Source: Parcubacteria group bacterium SW_4_49_11
GTDB taxonomy: Bacteria; Patescibacteriota; Minisyncoccia; SW-4-49-11
DNA length: 11,603 nt
Reading direction: 5' to 3'
NCBI GenBank assembly: GCA_003021915.1
Contig: PXOY01000035.1
Location: 1 to 11,603, forward strand
Of the stretch, positions 10,312 through 11,603 are shown piece after piece (within the stretch, counting starts at the first letter, position 1; each line of letters opens with the position of its first letter). The notes beneath the pieces were generated by a model, which worked only from the letters and a program-made list of their open reading frames with translations, was not told the origin of the DNA and searched no databases. Position numbers and translations under genes: made by a program.

Positions 10312-11603
10312 ATGGACATAGCTACCATTGGTGGAATAATCGGGGTACTGGCCTACTGGGAAATACGGGAAGTGTTTACCTCCCAGGCTGATAAGCGCCG
10401 CAGTAAGCATCCGCGAACAGCCAAAATCGCTATGCGGACGCTATTACCGCTGATCGGAGTACTCTTGGTTGGGCAGTTGGTGACTGAGGCAAGCCTTTCG
10501 GTGCCATTGAATGTAACGGACACGACCGAAACCATGGTAGAATTGATCGGCGCAGTCATCTTTTGGAGTGGGATTGCTTGTGCGGTTTGGTCTCGGGAAA
10601 CATTGGGCAAACACTGGGCGCACGCGGCGGATTATCAGATTGTCCCCGGGCAAACCTTGGTCACGAATGGTCCGTACCGTTGGGTGCGTCACCCTATGTA
10701 TACCGCACTTTTGGCGATTTTTACCGGTGTGCAAGTGATGCTTACCAGTTGGTTGATCATTCTGAGTCTCCCGTTGTACGGCGTAATGGTCTGGCAAGGA
10801 CGTAAAGAAGAAGTGTTACTCACCAAAGCTTTCGGACATACGTATCGAGTCTACCAAAAGCGTACCGGAATGATCTGGCCGCGCCCCTTTCGTAACATGC
10901 TAAATTATTCTACACATTTCGTCTCTATGAATCATACCTTTGCCGCTCAAACAGACCCCGGAAAAGCACGTCGAGTAAACCAAGACCGGGTGGAATGCGA
11001 TCCCGAAGGTCGATATTTTTTGGTTGCGGATGGTATGGGAGGCCACCCCGGAGGTGAAGAAGCAAGTTCCCTCGCCGTAAAAGCCGCTCGAGAGTATTTG
11101 GATACTCATTTTGAGAGTGATACTGATACAGGGGAGCTTGTCAAACAAACCATTCTAGAAGCTAACCATCGCATTCGTGAAGCTCAACAAGCCAATCCGG
11201 AACATGCCGAAATGGGGACTACGCTCACAATTGTCGTGTATAGAGAACAGCAATGGTGGTACGCGCATGTGGGAGATTCACGTGTGTATCGGTGGCATGA
11301 AGGAACGATCGAGCAGGTTACTCCGGATCATACCTGGGTCGCTGAACAGAGTCGAGCCGGTGAGGGCGAGAATGATCCTCTCTTGGAGAGTATGTTTGGA
11401 CACATTCTTTTCCAGCATATGGGACAAGAAAATTTGAACCGAATTGATATAGACACCATCAATGTCGATTCGGGGGATCGATTACTCCTCTGCAGTGATG
11501 GGCTTACCCCCGAACTTTCCGATGAGGAAATCGCCGGGCATTTAGCACAAGAGGTGAGCTGTGAGGAAACGGTGAATGCGCTTATCTCCGCTGCGAACGA
11601 GAA
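10312..11603 (+). CDS. Isoprenylcysteine methyltransferase-like domain fused to PP2C protein phosphatase (3' end outside window)
   Basis: One uninterrupted frame of at least 430 codons. Residues 1-193 match the ICMT/PEMT-type membrane methyltransferases. There are several hydrophobic helices, then WSRETLGKHW, the SAM-binding NGPYRWVRHPMY (119-130), and EEVLLTKAFGHTYRVYQKRTG (E166/E167) near the end. From about residue 207 a PP2C Ser/Thr phosphatase follows: RVNQD (221-225, metal ligand D225), ADGMGGH (239-245, D240), MGTTLT (301-306), HVGDSRVYRW (319-328), TPDHTWV (337-343) and LLLCSDGLT (391-399, D396). All metal-binding aspartates visible so far are intact. The phosphatase lies after the last helix, so it should be cytoplasmic. 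An internal ATG (10927, M206) sits exactly where a free-standing PP2C would begin, so either a true fusion or two overlapping products is possible. The start is fixed by AGGTG 5 bases upstream. Confidence 0.85.
   Translation, partial: MDIATIGGIIGVLAYWEIREVFTSQADKRRSKHPRTAKIAMRTLLPLIGVLLVGQLVTEASLSVPLNVTDTTETMVELIGAVIFWSGIACAVWSRETLGKHWAHAADYQIVPGQTLVTNGPYRWVRHPMYTALLAIFTGVQVMLTSWLIILSLPLYGVMVWQGRKEEVLLTKAFGHTYRVYQKRTGMIWPRPFRNMLNYSTHFVSMNHTFAAQTDPGKARRVNQDRVECDPEGRYFLVADGMGGHPGGEEASSLAVKAAREYLDTHFESDTDTGELVKQTILEANHRIREAQQANPEHAEMGTTLTIVVYREQQWWYAHVGDSRVYRWHEGTIEQVTPDHTWVAEQSRAGEGENDPLLESMFGHILFQHMGQENLNRIDIDTINVDSGDRLLLCSDGLTPELSDEEIAGHLAQEVSCEETVNALISAANE

Noticed and set aside
2..11601. 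UGA recoded as glycine, as in some candidate-phyla lineages
   Set aside because: The complete genes have no in-frame TGA, tryptophan is TGG with a CCA anticodon tRNA, and stops are TAA or TAG.

Overview
The window reads as a piece of a bacterial chromosome, most likely from the Candidate Phyla Radiation (Patescibacteria). That assignment is an inference. It rests on the SecA type (an extra segment in the first nucleotide-binding domain and a C-terminal SEC-C zinc motif), a T4SS-pilin-like two-helix domain of the kind common in these genomes, a membrane-anchored protein with a YGD/GGTPLF/HPDKPW block, and the absence of clear Shine-Dalgarno sequences before most genes. The code is standard: complete genes end in TAA or TAG and no in-frame TGA is needed.

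Layout. Bases 2-532 (+) are the 3' part of glyceraldehyde-3-phosphate dehydrogenase. It converges with a tyrosine recombinase (543-1601, -). A gene-free repeat-rich stretch follows (1602-2044). A minus-strand operon then runs from 5318 down to 2045: a membrane-anchored protein of unknown function, a NifS/IscS-type cysteine desulfurase and an O-antigen-ligase/polymerase-like membrane protein, separated by 3 and 7 bases. A divergent promoter region (5319-5527) serves this operon and, on the other side, secA (5528-8224, +), which appears to have a long folded leader. Downstream of secA, 8225-8780 is an island of short repeats and hairpins that ends at tRNA-Gly(UCC) (8781-8853, -). Next come a signal-peptide/T4SS-pilin-like/M15-peptidase fusion (8903-9904, -), another repeat block, and tRNA-Trp(CCA) (10138-10210, -). 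Last is an open reading frame (10312 to the end, +) that joins an isoprenylcysteine-methyltransferase-like membrane domain to a PP2C phosphatase.

The strongest unexplained signal is between the genes. Three loci hold a block of degenerate 7-base units (types GAAGCCN, GTAGCAA, GTATTTA, GAATTTA), followed in the same orientation by a structured element with the conserved words GTTCAACGCCAG, AATAGG and GTAGTAANTCGA. In the better copies the hairpin arms differ in sequence but stay complementary, which points to selection on structure. Two copies end 4-5 bases from the 3' end of a tRNA gene on the opposite strand. Heptamer blocks also touch the ends of two coding genes. One appears to encode the C-terminal tail of the ligase-like protein. 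The other lies where the signal peptide of the peptidase fusion ought to begin.

Functionally the genes are a mixture: central glycolysis, DNA recombination, sulfur mobilisation, surface glycan assembly, protein export and cell-envelope modification. The tandem fusion at the right edge and the structured repeat family are the items most likely to be undescribed.
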